Notes: generated by a model not told the origin, from the letters alone. 64,000 nt of DNA from CAYOHG01 sp964465125 (GCA_964465125.1 CAYXIO010000011.1:21648-85647); one strand, 5' to 3'. Positions 37,992 to 46,964 are shown, numbered from the stretch's first letter. Program-made: numbers and translations.

Positions 37992-38630
37992 GTGGCGAAC
38001 CGCAGCGGGTGGATGGGGCTGGCGTTGGGGGTGGTTGTGGCGGCCGGAGTCCTTGGCGCCGCGAGCCGGTTGGTGGCGAATCAGAAATCCGCCGGCGCCG
38101 GCAAGCTCGCCGCCGTCGACATCGTTTACGTGTTCAACGAGTACCAGCGGATGAAGGACCTCGAGGAAGAGCGCAAGTCGGTCACGGATCGTCTCCAGAA
38201 GGAGAACGAGGAGCGCCGCAAGAAGATCGACGCGATGCAGGTGACGCTCGAGCAGATGCAGCCGACCGACCCGGCCTATCGTCAGCGCACGCAGGAAATG
38301 CTGCGCATGCAGATCGAGTACAAGAACTGGTACGACCTGATGCAGGCGGACCTGGCGCGCGAGATCGGCGTCTGGACCCGCAAGGTCTATCTCGAGATCA
38401 TCGAGGCCACGACCGAGCTCGCCAAGCGCGAGGGGATCGACCTGGTGATCTACCACGAGGACTTCACGCCGACGGGCTTCGATCCCGACACGATCAAGCA
38501 GCAGATTCGCGAGCGCAAGGTCATCTACGCCAGCGAGAATGCGACCATCACCCGCCGCGTGCTGGACGAGCTGAACAGCAAGTACCGCGCCCAGCCGCGC
38601 CAGCAGATGATGCAGCTCGGAGTGCAGTAG
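37992..38630 (+). CDS. OmpH/Skp-like periplasmic chaperone
   Basis: 212 residues: an N-terminal hydrophobic signal or anchor (LALGVVVAAGVLGAASRL), then the OmpH pattern VDIVYVFNEYQRMKDLEEE leading into a long charged helix of about residues 60-150, and a C-terminal strand (EGIDLVIYHED). Skp/OmpH trimers shield outer-membrane proteins in the periplasm. The GTG at 37992 has AGGAG six bases upstream. It lies immediately before lpxD, the usual skp-lpxD-fabZ-lpxA neighbourhood. Confidence 0.88.
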   Translation: MANRSGWMGLALGVVVAAGVLGAASRLVANQKSAGAGKLAAVDIVYVFNEYQRMKDLEEERKSVTDRLQKENEERRKKIDAMQVTLEQMQPTDPAYRQRTQEMLRMQIEYKNWYDLMQADLAREIGVWTRKVYLEIIEATTELAKREGIDLVIYHEDFTPTGFDPDTIKQQIRERKVIYASENATITRRVLDELNSKYRAQPRQQMMQLGVQ

Positions 38631-38664
38631 ATTGCAGGATTCCCGTTCACCTGCTGACGCCGCC

Positions 38665-39723
38665 ATGAACCCCGACGCCGTCATCAGCGTGCAGCAGTTG
38701 GCCGAGCGCCTGCGGGCCCCGTTCGAGGGGGACGGCGCGCGGCTGCTGCGCGGGGTGGCCACGCTTGCGCAAGCGACCGAATCGGATCTGGCCTGGCTTG
38801 GCGACGTGCGCTACCTGCCGAAGCTGACGGAGACGCGCGCGGCGGCCGTGCTCGTGCCGCTGGCCGTGGCCAACCCGGCGAACCTGACGCTGATCCGAGT
38901 GGACGATCCGGACCTGGCGTTGTGCGAGATTCTCGGCTGGTTCGCGCCGAAGCCGCCGACCATCGAGGCGGGCATTGACCCGAGCGCGCAGGTTGCGTCT
39001 GACGCGCGCGTGGAGGGTGCGGCGGTCGGTCCGCGCGTCTGGGTCGGTCCAGGCGCGGAAGTGGGCGCGGGAACGCAGCTTCACCCTGGGGTCTACGTCG
39101 GCGCGGGCGCTCGCATCGGCGCGAATTGCGTGCTCTGGCCGAACGTCGTGGTCCGCGAGCGCGTTACGATCGGCAACCGGGTCGTCATTCACCCGAACAG
39201 CACGATCGGGGCGGACGGCTTCGGCTATCTCAGCCGGGGCGGGAAGAACCACAAGATTCCGCAGGTCGGGACGGTCGTGATCGAGGACGACGTCGAGCTC
39301 GGCTCCAACAGCACGGTCGACCGGGCCCGCAGCGGCGTGACGCGCGTTCGGCGCGGCGCCAAGATTGATAACCTCGTGCAAATCGGGCACAATTGCGACA
39401 TTGGGGAGGATAGCATCCTGATCGGCCAGTGCGGCGTGTCGGGGTCGGTCGTCCTCGGCCGCGGCGTCGTGCTCGCAGGGCAGGTCGGAGTCGCGGATCA
39501 CGTCACGATCGGGGATCGGGCCCAGGTTGCGGCGAAGTCCGGCGTGCCGCACGATGTGCCGGCGGGAGCGATCTACCGCGGGATTCCGGCGGTCGACCAC
39601 CGCACCTACGGGCGCGAGGTGGCGTCCGTGCGGCGGTTGCCGGAGTTGATCGAGAAGTTTCGACAGTTGGTCAAGCGAGTCGAACGGCTTGAATCGCCAG
39701 CAGACGATCCAATGCGAGGCTGA
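38665..39723 (+). CDS. lpxD: UDP-3-O-acylglucosamine N-acyltransferase LpxD
   Basis: 352 residues. The N-terminal LpxD domain (ISVQQLAERLRAPFEGDG, LRGVATLAQATESDLAWL) precedes a left-handed beta-helix of hexapeptide repeats from about residue 95 to 320. The catalytic histidine is in the VQIGHNCDIGED segment, and NSTIGADGFGY is the conserved substrate loop. It adds the second acyl chain in lipid A synthesis. The ATG at 38665 fits the family N-terminus; a TTG at 38632 with GGAG nine bases upstream is a real alternative. The end overlaps lpxC by 35 bases. Confidence 0.95.
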   Translation: MNPDAVISVQQLAERLRAPFEGDGARLLRGVATLAQATESDLAWLGDVRYLPKLTETRAAAVLVPLAVANPANLTLIRVDDPDLALCEILGWFAPKPPTIEAGIDPSAQVASDARVEGAAVGPRVWVGPGAEVGAGTQLHPGVYVGAGARIGANCVLWPNVVVRERVTIGNRVVIHPNSTIGADGFGYLSRGGKNHKIPQVGTVVIEDDVELGSNSTVDRARSGVTRVRRGAKIDNLVQIGHNCDIGEDSILIGQCGVSGSVVLGRGVVLAGQVGVADHVTIGDRAQVAAKSGVPHDVPAGAIYRGIPAVDHRTYGREVASVRRLPELIEKFRQLVKRVERLESPADDPMRG

Positions 39724-40999
39724 GGTTCGCGGGCGCGGTCTGTTCACCGGCTGCGACGTTACGGCGCGGTTTCGCCCGGCGCCGGCCGACAGCGGTATTC
39801 TGTTCGTGCGTAACGACCAGGCCGAGCCGGTGCGCGTGCCGGCGCGGCTGGAGAACCTGTCGCGGCGCGCCCGGCGCACGGCGCTGCGCAACGGCACGCA
39901 TTCGATCGAGACGGTCGAGCACTGCCTGGCGGCGCTGCGCGGGCTGTCGATCGACAACGTCGTGGTCGAGATTGACAACGCGGAGCTGCCCGCGGGCGAC
40001 GGCAGCTCCCAGCCTTTCGTCGACGCGTTGCTCGCGGCCGGCATCGTCCCGCAGGACGCCGAGCGCGCAGCGATCCCCATCACGGACGTATTGCGCGTGA
40101 GCGAGGAAGACGCCGAGCTGGTAGCGTGGCCCGGCGAGCCCGACCGGCTGGAGATCGTTTACGAGCTGGACTACGGCGCGAGCAGCGCGGTGGGCCGGCA
40201 GATTCACCAGATCGCGCTTTCGCGCGACGAGTTCGTCCGCGAGATCGCCCCGGCCCGGACCTTCGTCACGGATGCGGAGGCACAGCAGCTTCGCGCCGCC
40301 GGCCTTGGCTCGCATCTCACCTACCAGGACATTCTCGTCATCGGCGACCAGGGGCCGATCGAGAACACGTATCGCTTTCCCGACGAGTGCGTGCGGCACA
40401 AGATTCTCGATCTGATCGGCGACCTGATGCTCGCCGGCGGCTTCGTCTGCGGTCGGATTTTCGCGCGCAAGTCCGGACACAACCTCAACCACGAGCTGGT
40501 CCGGCGCATCGTCGAGCAGCGGGCCGCCAGCCGGATCATCGAGCAGGCGGCGCGCGCCCCGCGCTTCGATATCCGCACCGTCCAGCGCATTTTGCCGCAC
40601 CGCTTCCCGATGCTGCTGATCGATCGCGTGGTCGAGATCGACGAGGACCGCCGCGCGGTCGGCATCAAGAACGTCACGATCAACGAGCCGTTCTTCCAGG
40701 GGCACTACCCGCGTCATCCGATCATGCCGGGCGTCCTGCTGATCGAGGCGATGGCGCAGCTCGGGGGCATTTTGCTGTCGCAGAAGCTCGAGCACACCGG
40801 CAAAGTCGCGGTGCTGCTCAGCCTCGACCAGGTCAAGTTCCGCCGGCCGGTTACGCCCGGCGACCAGGTGGTGATCGAGGTCCTCGCCAAGCGCGTCCGC
40901 TCGCGCACCGGAGAGGTGAGCTGCAAGGCCAGCGTCGCCGGCGAGGTTGCCGCCGAGGCGGAGATCCGCTTCATGATGGTGGATGCCGACCCGGCCTGA
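39689..40999 (+). CDS. lpxC/fabZ: LpxC-FabZ bifunctional fusion
   Basis: 436 residues in two domains. Residues 1-285 are LpxC, the zinc deacetylase for the committed step of lipid A: zinc ligands and active-site segments appear in THSIETVEHCLAAL, CVRHKILDLIGDLML and KSGHNLNHELV. Residues 290-436 are FabZ, the beta-hydroxyacyl-ACP dehydratase: LPHRFPMLLIDR and GHYPRHPIMPGVLLIEAMAQ contain the catalytic His and Glu. This fusion is known from Bacteroidetes, Chlamydia-related lineages and planctomycetes. The TTG at 39689 is used; it overlaps lpxD by 35 bases and gives a normal LpxC N-terminus. Confidence 0.94.
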   Translation: MNRQQTIQCEAEVRGRGLFTGCDVTARFRPAPADSGILFVRNDQAEPVRVPARLENLSRRARRTALRNGTHSIETVEHCLAALRGLSIDNVVVEIDNAELPAGDGSSQPFVDALLAAGIVPQDAERAAIPITDVLRVSEEDAELVAWPGEPDRLEIVYELDYGASSAVGRQIHQIALSRDEFVREIAPARTFVTDAEAQQLRAAGLGSHLTYQDILVIGDQGPIENTYRFPDECVRHKILDLIGDLMLAGGFVCGRIFARKSGHNLNHELVRRIVEQRAASRIIEQAARAPRFDIRTVQRILPHRFPMLLIDRVVEIDEDRRAVGIKNVTINEPFFQGHYPRHPIMPGVLLIEAMAQLGGILLSQKLEHTGKVAVLLSLDQVKFRRPVTPGDQVVIEVLAKRVRSRTGEVSCKASVAGEVAAEAEIRFMMVDADPA

Positions 41000-41012
41000 A
41001 ATGAGGAATTCG

Positions 41013-41900
41013 ATGAGCAACATCCACCCGCTGGCCTACGTCGACGCCAGGGCCGAGCTCGGCCGGGATTGTTCCATCGGTCCGTTCTGCTACATCGGTC
41101 CCGACGTGCGGCTGGGCGACCGCTGCCTGCTGCACCCGAGCGTCACGCTCATCGGACCGTCCGAGTTCGGCTGCGACAACGTCATTCACCCGCACTGCAC
41201 GCTCGGCGCCGATCCGCAGGACATCAAGTACCGCGGCGGTCCGACCCGCCTGATCATCGGCGACCACAACTGCTTTCGCGAGAACGTCACCATTCACCGC
41301 GGAACCGAGTCCGACAGCCACAGCGGCGGCGCCACGCGGCTCGGCGCGCACAACCTGCTGATGGTCGGCGTCCACGTCGCGCACGACACCCTGCTGGGCG
41401 ACAACATCATCATTGCCAACCACGTCCAGATCGCCGGCCACGGCTGCATCGAGGATTGCGTCACCATCGGCGGCGTCAGCGCGATGCATCACTTCGTCAC
41501 GATCGGCCGCAACGCCTACGTCGCCGGCATGACGCGCGTCACGCACGACGTCCCGCCTTACATGAAGGTCGAGGGGTACGACCAGGAGGTCCGCGCGGTC
41601 AATACGGTCGGGATGGAGCGCTGGCAGATTCCGCGCGAGTCGATCGCGGCCGTGAAAGCCGCCTTCCGCCTGCTCTACCCGCGCCGCACGGCGCGCTCGA
41701 CCGGCCGTACCAGCGAGGCGATTGTCGCCATCGGCGAGAACGGCCTGATGAACGACGAGCACGTCCGCTACCTGGTCGAGTTCCTCCGCCGCAAGCTCGA
41801 AATCGGCATCTACGGCCGGGTCCGGGAGAGTTTTCGGCGCGATGCGCCGCGCGAGCGGGCGCCGGCCTTCGGCGTGGGCGCTCGGGGAGCCGGCTCGTGA
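41013..41900 (+). CDS. lpxA: UDP-N-acetylglucosamine acyltransferase LpxA
   Basis: 295 residues. Hexapeptide repeats make up residues 5-190, with the catalytic histidine in VGVHVAHDTLLGD and the conserved FRENVTIHRGT and HHFVTIGRNAYVAGM segments. A C-terminal helical domain follows (RESIAAVKAAFRLLYPRR), then a tail about 30 residues longer than usual. It catalyses the first acylation of UDP-GlcNAc (or its 3-amino form). GAGGA (41003-41007) precedes the ATG. The stop codon overlaps the GTG of the next oxidoreductase gene. Confidence 0.95.
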   Translation: MSNIHPLAYVDARAELGRDCSIGPFCYIGPDVRLGDRCLLHPSVTLIGPSEFGCDNVIHPHCTLGADPQDIKYRGGPTRLIIGDHNCFRENVTIHRGTESDSHSGGATRLGAHNLLMVGVHVAHDTLLGDNIIIANHVQIAGHGCIEDCVTIGGVSAMHHFVTIGRNAYVAGMTRVTHDVPPYMKVEGYDQEVRAVNTVGMERWQIPRESIAAVKAAFRLLYPRRTARSTGRTSEAIVAIGENGLMNDEHVRYLVEFLRRKLEIGIYGRVRESFRRDAPRERAPAFGVGARGAGS

Positions 41901-42976
41901 ACCAACCGATTCCGGTGGCCGTGATCGGCGCCGGTCACATGGGCCGACACCACGTTCGCCTGTACTCGCAGATGGCCGGCGTGAAGCTGGCGGCGGTCAT
42001 TGACGCCAACGTGGCGCGCGCCCGCGAGCTGGCCGAGCCGTTGGGGGTCCGCTTCGCGGCGCAACTGACGCCGGAGATCGCCGACGTGGCCGCCGTCAGC
42101 GTGGCCGTCCCGACGCGCCATCATCGCGAGGTGGCACAGCCGCTGATCGAGCGCGGCATCGCGGTGTTGATCGAAAAGCCGCTCGCGCCGACGCTGGCCG
42201 AGGCGCAGCAGATCGCCGAGCTGGGCCGGAGGCACGGCGTGGTCGTCGCGGTCGGGCACACCGAGCGCTTCAACCCGGTCGTCCGCGCCGTCGAGCGGCT
42301 GGGGGTGCGGCCGAAGTTCATCGAGGCCCACCGCATCAGCCCGTTCACCTTCCGCTCGGCCGACGTGGGCGTCGTCTTCGACATGATGATCCACGACATC
42401 GACATCATGCGCTACCTGCTGCGCGACGAAGTCGAGCGGATCGACGCCGTCGGCGTCAACGTGCTCGGCCCGCACGAGGACATCGCCAACGTGCGCGTCA
42501 CCTGCCGCGGCGGAGGCGTTGCGAACCTGACGGCCTCGCGGTTGGCGCTCAAGACCGAGCGCAAGCTGCGCGTCTTCGCCGAGAACGCGTATTGCTCGCT
42601 CGACTACCACAAGCGCATCGGCATCGCCATCACGCTCGACCGCAACCTCGACATTCTGAAGCTGGCGCGCGAGCGCAACCTCGAAGACCTGTCGCAGCTT
42701 GCCAATCTCGACTTCGGCAAGATGGTTCACGTCGAGCCGCTGACCATCGAGGACCGCAACGCGCTTCAGGACGAGCTCGAGACGTTCGTCGACTGCGTGC
42801 GCTCCGGCAAGCGGCCGCCGGTCAGCGCTGAGGACGGCGTCGCCGCGGTCGCGCTGGCCGAACAGATCGTGGCGCGGATCAGCAGCCATCGCTGGGACGG
42901 CGAGGCGGGCGGGCGCGTCGGGCTCGCCGCGGACATCGTCGGCTCACAGGCCGGCGCGCGCGGCGCGGCGGAGTAG
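41897..42976 (+). CDS. Gfo/Idh/MocA oxidoreductase coupled to lpxA (GnnA candidate)
   Basis: 359 residues. The NAD-binding motif is VAVIGAGHMGRHHVRLY, the catalytic motif LIEKPLAPTLAEAQQ, and the C-terminal domain contains VVFDMMIHDIDIMRYL. Translation begins at GTG 41897, overlapping the lpxA stop (GTGA), so the two are co-translated. In Acidithiobacillus and Leptospira the lpxA-linked Gfo/Idh enzyme GnnA oxidises UDP-GlcNAc at C3 so that GnnB can aminate it, giving lipid A with amide-linked chains. Position supports that role here, but no gnnB-like aminotransferase is in the window, so the assignment is inference. Confidence 0.85.
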   Translation: MNQPIPVAVIGAGHMGRHHVRLYSQMAGVKLAAVIDANVARARELAEPLGVRFAAQLTPEIADVAAVSVAVPTRHHREVAQPLIERGIAVLIEKPLAPTLAEAQQIAELGRRHGVVVAVGHTERFNPVVRAVERLGVRPKFIEAHRISPFTFRSADVGVVFDMMIHDIDIMRYLLRDEVERIDAVGVNVLGPHEDIANVRVTCRGGGVANLTASRLALKTERKLRVFAENAYCSLDYHKRIGIAITLDRNLDILKLARERNLEDLSQLANLDFGKMVHVEPLTIEDRNALQDELETFVDCVRSGKRPPVSAEDGVAAVALAEQIVARISSHRWDGEAGGRVGLAADIVGSQAGARGAAE

Positions 42977-43028
42977 ACTTCCGCAGTCCGGCCCGCCTGA
43001 CGGGGCCGCGTCCAGGGAGGGAGGAATC

Positions 43029-44243
43029 ATGTTGCGGGCACGGAGGCTTGCCGGCTTGATGCTCGTTCTGACGATGCTTGCCGCGAGCGGCTGCCAGAGC
43101 GCCGGCCGAACGGGTCTCGGCCCCGACGACACGCGGCTTGAGCGCGGCCTTCCGGCGGACATTCGCGCCGTGTGGGTCGCGCGCTTTCACTATCAGCGCC
43201 CGGATGACATTCGCACGATCATGCGCAACATCCGCCGGCTGGGGCTGAACACGGTGATCTGGCAGGTGCGCGGCAACGGGACGGCGCTGTATCGCTCGGA
43301 GATCGAGCCGTGGTCGGAGGAATTCGGCTATTCCGACCCAGGCTTTGATCCGCTGGCGTTGGCGGTGCAGGAGGCACATGCCAACGGGCTGCGGATCGAG
43401 GCGTGGATGAACGTGATGCCCGGCTGGCGCGGGCCGAAGGCGCCGCCGATCCAGAACCAGCTCTACAACACCCGGCCGGGCTGGTTCCTGTACGACGCGC
43501 AGGGCCGCCGCCAGCCCCTGGCCAGCGGCTCGGCGGAACCGTTCTACCTGATCCTCAACCCGTGCCTGCCGCAGGTGCGCGAGTACATCGTCGGCATCGC
43601 GCGCGAGATCGTCACGCATTACGAGGTGGACGGGCTGCATCTGGATTACGTGCGCTATGCGTGGGACACGACGCCCAACGCGCGGCAGATCTATCCGCGC
43701 GACGCCCGCACGCTGTCCATCTATCGCGCCCAGACCGGGCTGAGCCCCGACGACGACCCGCGCGCCTGGGACGCCTGGCGCGCCAACCAGATCACGCGGA
43801 TCGTGTCGGATATTCGCGGCATGCTGATTCGCTCGCGCCCGCACGTCACGCTGACGGCCGCCACCTGGGCCGATCCGCGCCGCGGCTTTCAGGATTTCTT
43901 CCAGGACTCGATCGGCTGGCTGCGGGCCGGGCTGGTCGACGGCGTCTATCCGATGGCGTACTCCGCGAACCTGAGCGATTTCGAGGCCAACATCGACGTG
44001 TATCACCAGCTCGCCCCGCGGACGCGCGTCATCCCGGGCATCGGGGTCTACAAGCACACGTCCACCCAGCAGACCGCGGCGCAGCTCGGCCGCTGCCGCA
44101 TGTGGAACAGCGGTTTCGCGCTGTTCTCATACGACTCGCTGCACGCGACCGCCGGCGACCGCAAGCGCAGCGATTCAGCCCGCGCGGCGGAGAACGAGAA
44201 GCGCCAGGCGCGCCGCGCCGCCTTGCTCGGGCCGGCGCGATAG
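43029..44243 (+). CDS. GHL10/DUF187 glycoside-hydrolase-like lipoprotein
   Basis: 404 residues. Lipoprotein signal LVLTMLAASGC. The rest is a TIM-barrel-like GHL10 (DUF187) domain: IRAVWVARFHYQRPDDI, GLNTVIWQVRGNGTALY, ANGLRIEAWMNVMPGW, YEVDGLHLDYVRYAW and GLVDGVYPMAYSANL are the typical strand-end motifs, with Asp in DGLHLDY a likely catalytic or substrate residue. Family members are linked to peptidoglycan or surface-polysaccharide processing. A strong GGGAGGGAGG precedes the ATG at 43029. It follows the lpx operon by 52 bases and may be co-transcribed. The substrate is not shown. Confidence 0.87.
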   Translation: MLRARRLAGLMLVLTMLAASGCQSAGRTGLGPDDTRLERGLPADIRAVWVARFHYQRPDDIRTIMRNIRRLGLNTVIWQVRGNGTALYRSEIEPWSEEFGYSDPGFDPLALAVQEAHANGLRIEAWMNVMPGWRGPKAPPIQNQLYNTRPGWFLYDAQGRRQPLASGSAEPFYLILNPCLPQVREYIVGIAREIVTHYEVDGLHLDYVRYAWDTTPNARQIYPRDARTLSIYRAQTGLSPDDDPRAWDAWRANQITRIVSDIRGMLIRSRPHVTLTAATWADPRRGFQDFFQDSIGWLRAGLVDGVYPMAYSANLSDFEANIDVYHQLAPRTRVIPGIGVYKHTSTQQTAAQLGRCRMWNSGFALFSYDSLHATAGDRKRSDSARAAENEKRQARRAALLGPAR

Positions 44244-44272
44244 AGCGCCGCCCGAACCGAAAGCGTCCGGCA

Positions 44273-45022
44273 TCAACTGGCTTTGCCTTCGCGGCGGATT
44301 TGCCCGTACAGGCGGAAGAGCTCACGGAACGCGCGCAGGATCACCTTCAGATTGGCGCCGGTCTGCTGGCCGGCAGTGCGCGGCAGGTGCTTCACGCCGC
44401 GCTGCGCGATGGTCAGATGGTGCGCCCGGGCCTTGGCGAGCATCTCGGTGTCGATGAGTGCCCCCTGGCTGTGCAGCTCGATCCGGTCGATGAACGACTT
44501 GGGGTAGATCTTGAAGGCGCAATCGATGTCGCGCAGGCCGATTCCAAACAGCAGGTTCACCAGGGTTGACCAGGCGAAGGCGTTCAGCTTGCGAAGCAGC
44601 GGATCCTGCCGGTTCTCCCGGTAGCACGAGACGATGTCGTGCGTTTCGAGCAAAGGTACGATCCCGGGCAGCTCCTCGAAGTCGAATTGCCCGTCGCCGT
44701 CGGTGTAGAAGATCCACGGGCGGGTCGCCTCGCGGAAGCCGCGTTGCAGGGCGCCGCCGTAGCCGCGATTCGGCCGGTTGTGCACGGCGCGGACCTCTGG
44801 AATTTCGGCGGCCAGTTCGTCGGCCCGCTCGCCGGTGCGGTCGCGGCTTCCGTCATTGACAATCAGCACTTCGAGATCGCTGGTGATTCTTCTCCCGACG
44901 GCTACCGCTTGGCGCGTTACCCGTTCGACGTTCGCTTCCTCGTTGTAGCAGGGGAAGAAGATGGTCAGACCGAACGGCTTCAACGGCGGCTTAACGTACG
45001 CTGCGTCCTGTACTTGCCCCAC
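44273..45022 (-). CDS. Family 2 glycosyltransferase (polyprenyl-phosphate type)
   Basis: 249 residues of GT-A fold, family GT2, resembling dolichol/polyprenyl-phosphate sugar transferases without C-terminal membrane anchor. Motifs: TIFFPCYNEEANVERV, LIVNDGSRDRTGE (nucleotide-binding Asp), NRGYGGALQRGFREA and YTDGDGQFDFEEL (metal-binding DxD-type). The start is GTG at 45022, chosen because CAGGAG lies seven bases upstream; a frame extends to 45067 without a ribosome site. It is likely to act on lipid-linked sugars for cell-surface glycans, perhaps with the Agl23-like protein; the pairing is speculative. Confidence 0.88.
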   Translation of the reverse strand: MGQVQDAAYVKPPLKPFGLTIFFPCYNEEANVERVTRQAVAVGRRITSDLEVLIVNDGSRDRTGERADELAAEIPEVRAVHNRPNRGYGGALQRGFREATRPWIFYTDGDGQFDFEELPGIVPLLETHDIVSCYRENRQDPLLRKLNAFAWSTLVNLLFGIGLRDIDCAFKIYPKSFIDRIELHSQGALIDTEMLAKARAHHLTIAQRGVKHLPRTAGQQTGANLKVILRAFRELFRLYGQIRREGKAS

Positions 45023-45180
45023 GCGCGGACTCCTGTAGCGGCAGCGACGGGCGGCCTGTTCAGGCACTCTATCCGGAAACGCCGGCCGATGCCCAGACGG
45101 GTCAGTGCGGCGCGGGCTGGGCCTGACCAGCGCCGATCGCGCGAACTTTCGGATTGGCGCGTGCCCGGTCGCGCGTCACA

Positions 45181-46071
45181 ATGCGTTCTATGGGTGCCTC
45201 GGGCCCGGAATCCCCATCGGACGCATCGTTGCTGCGCGAGTGGCTGCGCAGCGAATTGCGATTCGGAATCGGGCACCTTGCCAGCCCCTTGCCTGCCCCG
45301 GCTCCTGGCGGCGCGCCGCGCGGCGCTCCGGCTCGCGCCGCGGGACCGCCGCGGCGACCTTCGGTCGAGCCGGCTGCGCGCGAGCTTGCTCCCGCGCCTT
45401 CAACCGGCGTCGAATCCGACCTGCCTGCGATGTGCCCCGCAGCGCTTCGCGACGACGAGGCGCGCGCCGCGCTGGCGCTGTTGGATCGTGAGTTCGTTCA
45501 GGGCTGTAACCGCTGCGGGCTGTGCTCAGGCCGGACGCAGACCGTGTTCGGCGTCGGGCATCCGCGGGCCGAGTTGATGTTCGTCGGCGAAGGGCCAGGG
45601 GCGGATGAGGACCGGGCCGGCCAGCCGTTCGTCGGACGAGCCGGGCAGTTGCTGACGCGGATGATCGCGGCGATGACGCTTACCCGCGATCAGGTCTACA
45701 TCTGCAACGTGGTCAAGTGCCGTCCGCCGGAGAACCGTACCCCCGCGGAGGACGAAATGCGCGCGTGCTCGCCGTTTCTGTGGCGGCAGATCGCGCTGGT
45801 TCGTCCGCAGGTGATCGTGGCGCTGGGTCGGCCGGCGGCGCAGACGCTGCTGGCCACAACGACGCCGATCGGGAAGCTGCGCGGTCAGTTTCACGATTTT
45901 CCGCCGCTGCCGCTGCGAGGTCTGGGGCTGCCGGCGGCGAAGCTCATGCCGACGTTTCACCCGGCGTATCTCCTGCGCAGCCCCGAGGAGAAAGGCAAGT
46001 CCTGGGAGGATCTGAAGCAAGTCATGCAGTTACTTGGCATTTCGATTCCCGGCCGTCCGGGAGGGGCTTGA
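45181..46071 (+). CDS. Type-4 uracil-DNA glycosylase
   Basis: About 296 residues. The C-terminal 200 form a family-4 uracil-DNA glycosylase: GEGPGADEDRAGQPFVGRAG is the active-site motif, VVKCRPPENRTP follows and HPAYLLR is the second catalytic segment. Cysteines in CNRCGLC and in CRPPENR...CSPF are placed to bind the 4Fe-4S cluster of the family. It excises uracil from DNA. The first 95 residues are an Ala/Pro-rich extension of unknown role. Start is uncertain between ATG 45181 and 45190; neither has a clear ribosome site. Confidence 0.93.
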   Translation: MRSMGASGPESPSDASLLREWLRSELRFGIGHLASPLPAPAPGGAPRGAPARAAGPPRRPSVEPAARELAPAPSTGVESDLPAMCPAALRDDEARAALALLDREFVQGCNRCGLCSGRTQTVFGVGHPRAELMFVGEGPGADEDRAGQPFVGRAGQLLTRMIAAMTLTRDQVYICNVVKCRPPENRTPAEDEMRACSPFLWRQIALVRPQVIVALGRPAAQTLLATTTPIGKLRGQFHDFPPLPLRGLGLPAAKLMPTFHPAYLLRSPEEKGKSWEDLKQVMQLLGISIPGRPGGA

Positions 46072-46180
46072 GCACCCCGGCGGGATGATTCCTGGATTAG
46101 GGGTGTTTGCCCGTATGATCGACCCGACCATTTCCCTATCGTGCGGCACCTGAGGGAGGGAAGATTGGGGAGATTGCTTG

Positions 46181-46843
46181 ATGAGCTCGGCTTCCGTTCC
46201 GGTGAATCCCCTAGGACTGCGGCGCGTCTGCATCCTGGCCCACGCCCGGCTTGAGCGCGAGTCGCTCGGGCTGCTTCTCAGGACTCGGCCTGGCTATGAA
46301 GTCTCGGCCGACAGCGCCTTCGACGCGGTTGCGATCTGGAACGCCTTGCGCACCGCGCCGGACCTGGCGCTGGTCCATTCCGATCGTCCGCCGTTCGAGA
46401 TTCGCGACCTGGTGGAGATGCTGCCGCGGGTGCGCCAGCGGCTCTACATCCTGATTTTCAGCTCGCTGACCGACGCCGCGGCGCTGAAAGTCTGGCGGGA
46501 GATGCCGATCCACGGCTACCTCTCCTCGAACGCCGACGTTTCGGAATTCTGGTCCGCCGTTGAAACCGTCCTGTCGGGCGAGCGCTACTTCTCGCCGGAC
46601 GTGCGCAATCTGATCAACGGCTCGCACCTGGCCGAATCGCGCTTCCCGAGGCTTTCGCGGCGTGAAGCCGAGCTGCTTCCGCTGCTGGCGCGCGGGCTCA
46701 GCTTGCGCGAAGCGGCCGGGGCGATGACGATCAGCTACAAGACCGCCGACACGTATCGCACGAGCCTGCTGCGCAAGCTTGGCGTGCGCGATCGCGTAGC
46801 GCTGACGCGTCTGGCCATCCGGGAGCGGATCATCGACCCGTAG
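46181..46843 (+). CDS. LuxR-type response regulator with degenerate receiver
   Basis: 220 residues. The C-terminal LuxR/NarL-type helix-turn-helix is clear (residues 155-218: LSRREAELLPLLARGLSLREAAGAMTIS and KTADTYRTSLLRKLGVRDRVAL). The N-terminal 130 residues have the alpha/beta receiver pattern, but the usual acidic pair is replaced (VCILAHARLE), the phospho-acceptor position is His66 with Asp68 nearby (DLALVHSDRPP) and the conserved lysine is missing (HGYLSSNAD). It is therefore probably not activated by conventional phosphorylation. No sensor kinase is adjacent. The ATG at 46181 follows GGGAGA. Confidence 0.88.
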   Translation: MSSASVPVNPLGLRRVCILAHARLERESLGLLLRTRPGYEVSADSAFDAVAIWNALRTAPDLALVHSDRPPFEIRDLVEMLPRVRQRLYILIFSSLTDAAALKVWREMPIHGYLSSNADVSEFWSAVETVLSGERYFSPDVRNLINGSHLAESRFPRLSRREAELLPLLARGLSLREAAGAMTISYKTADTYRTSLLRKLGVRDRVALTRLAIRERIIDP

Positions 46844-46964
46844 CGGGCTGCGCGCGTGATTCCCGGCCCGGGAGGTCGTCGGCCCGTGCCGTGCTTCAGG
46901 CTGGCAGACCGGCTGATCCTCTGGATACCATCCTGCCGATTGAAGGATACCGAAAGGGGCTGGT

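Noticed and set aside
43029..45022. A complete surface-polysaccharide cluster formed by the GHL10 protein and glycosyltransferase
   Set aside because: They are convergent, no other polysaccharide genes follow, and the link would be only adjacency.
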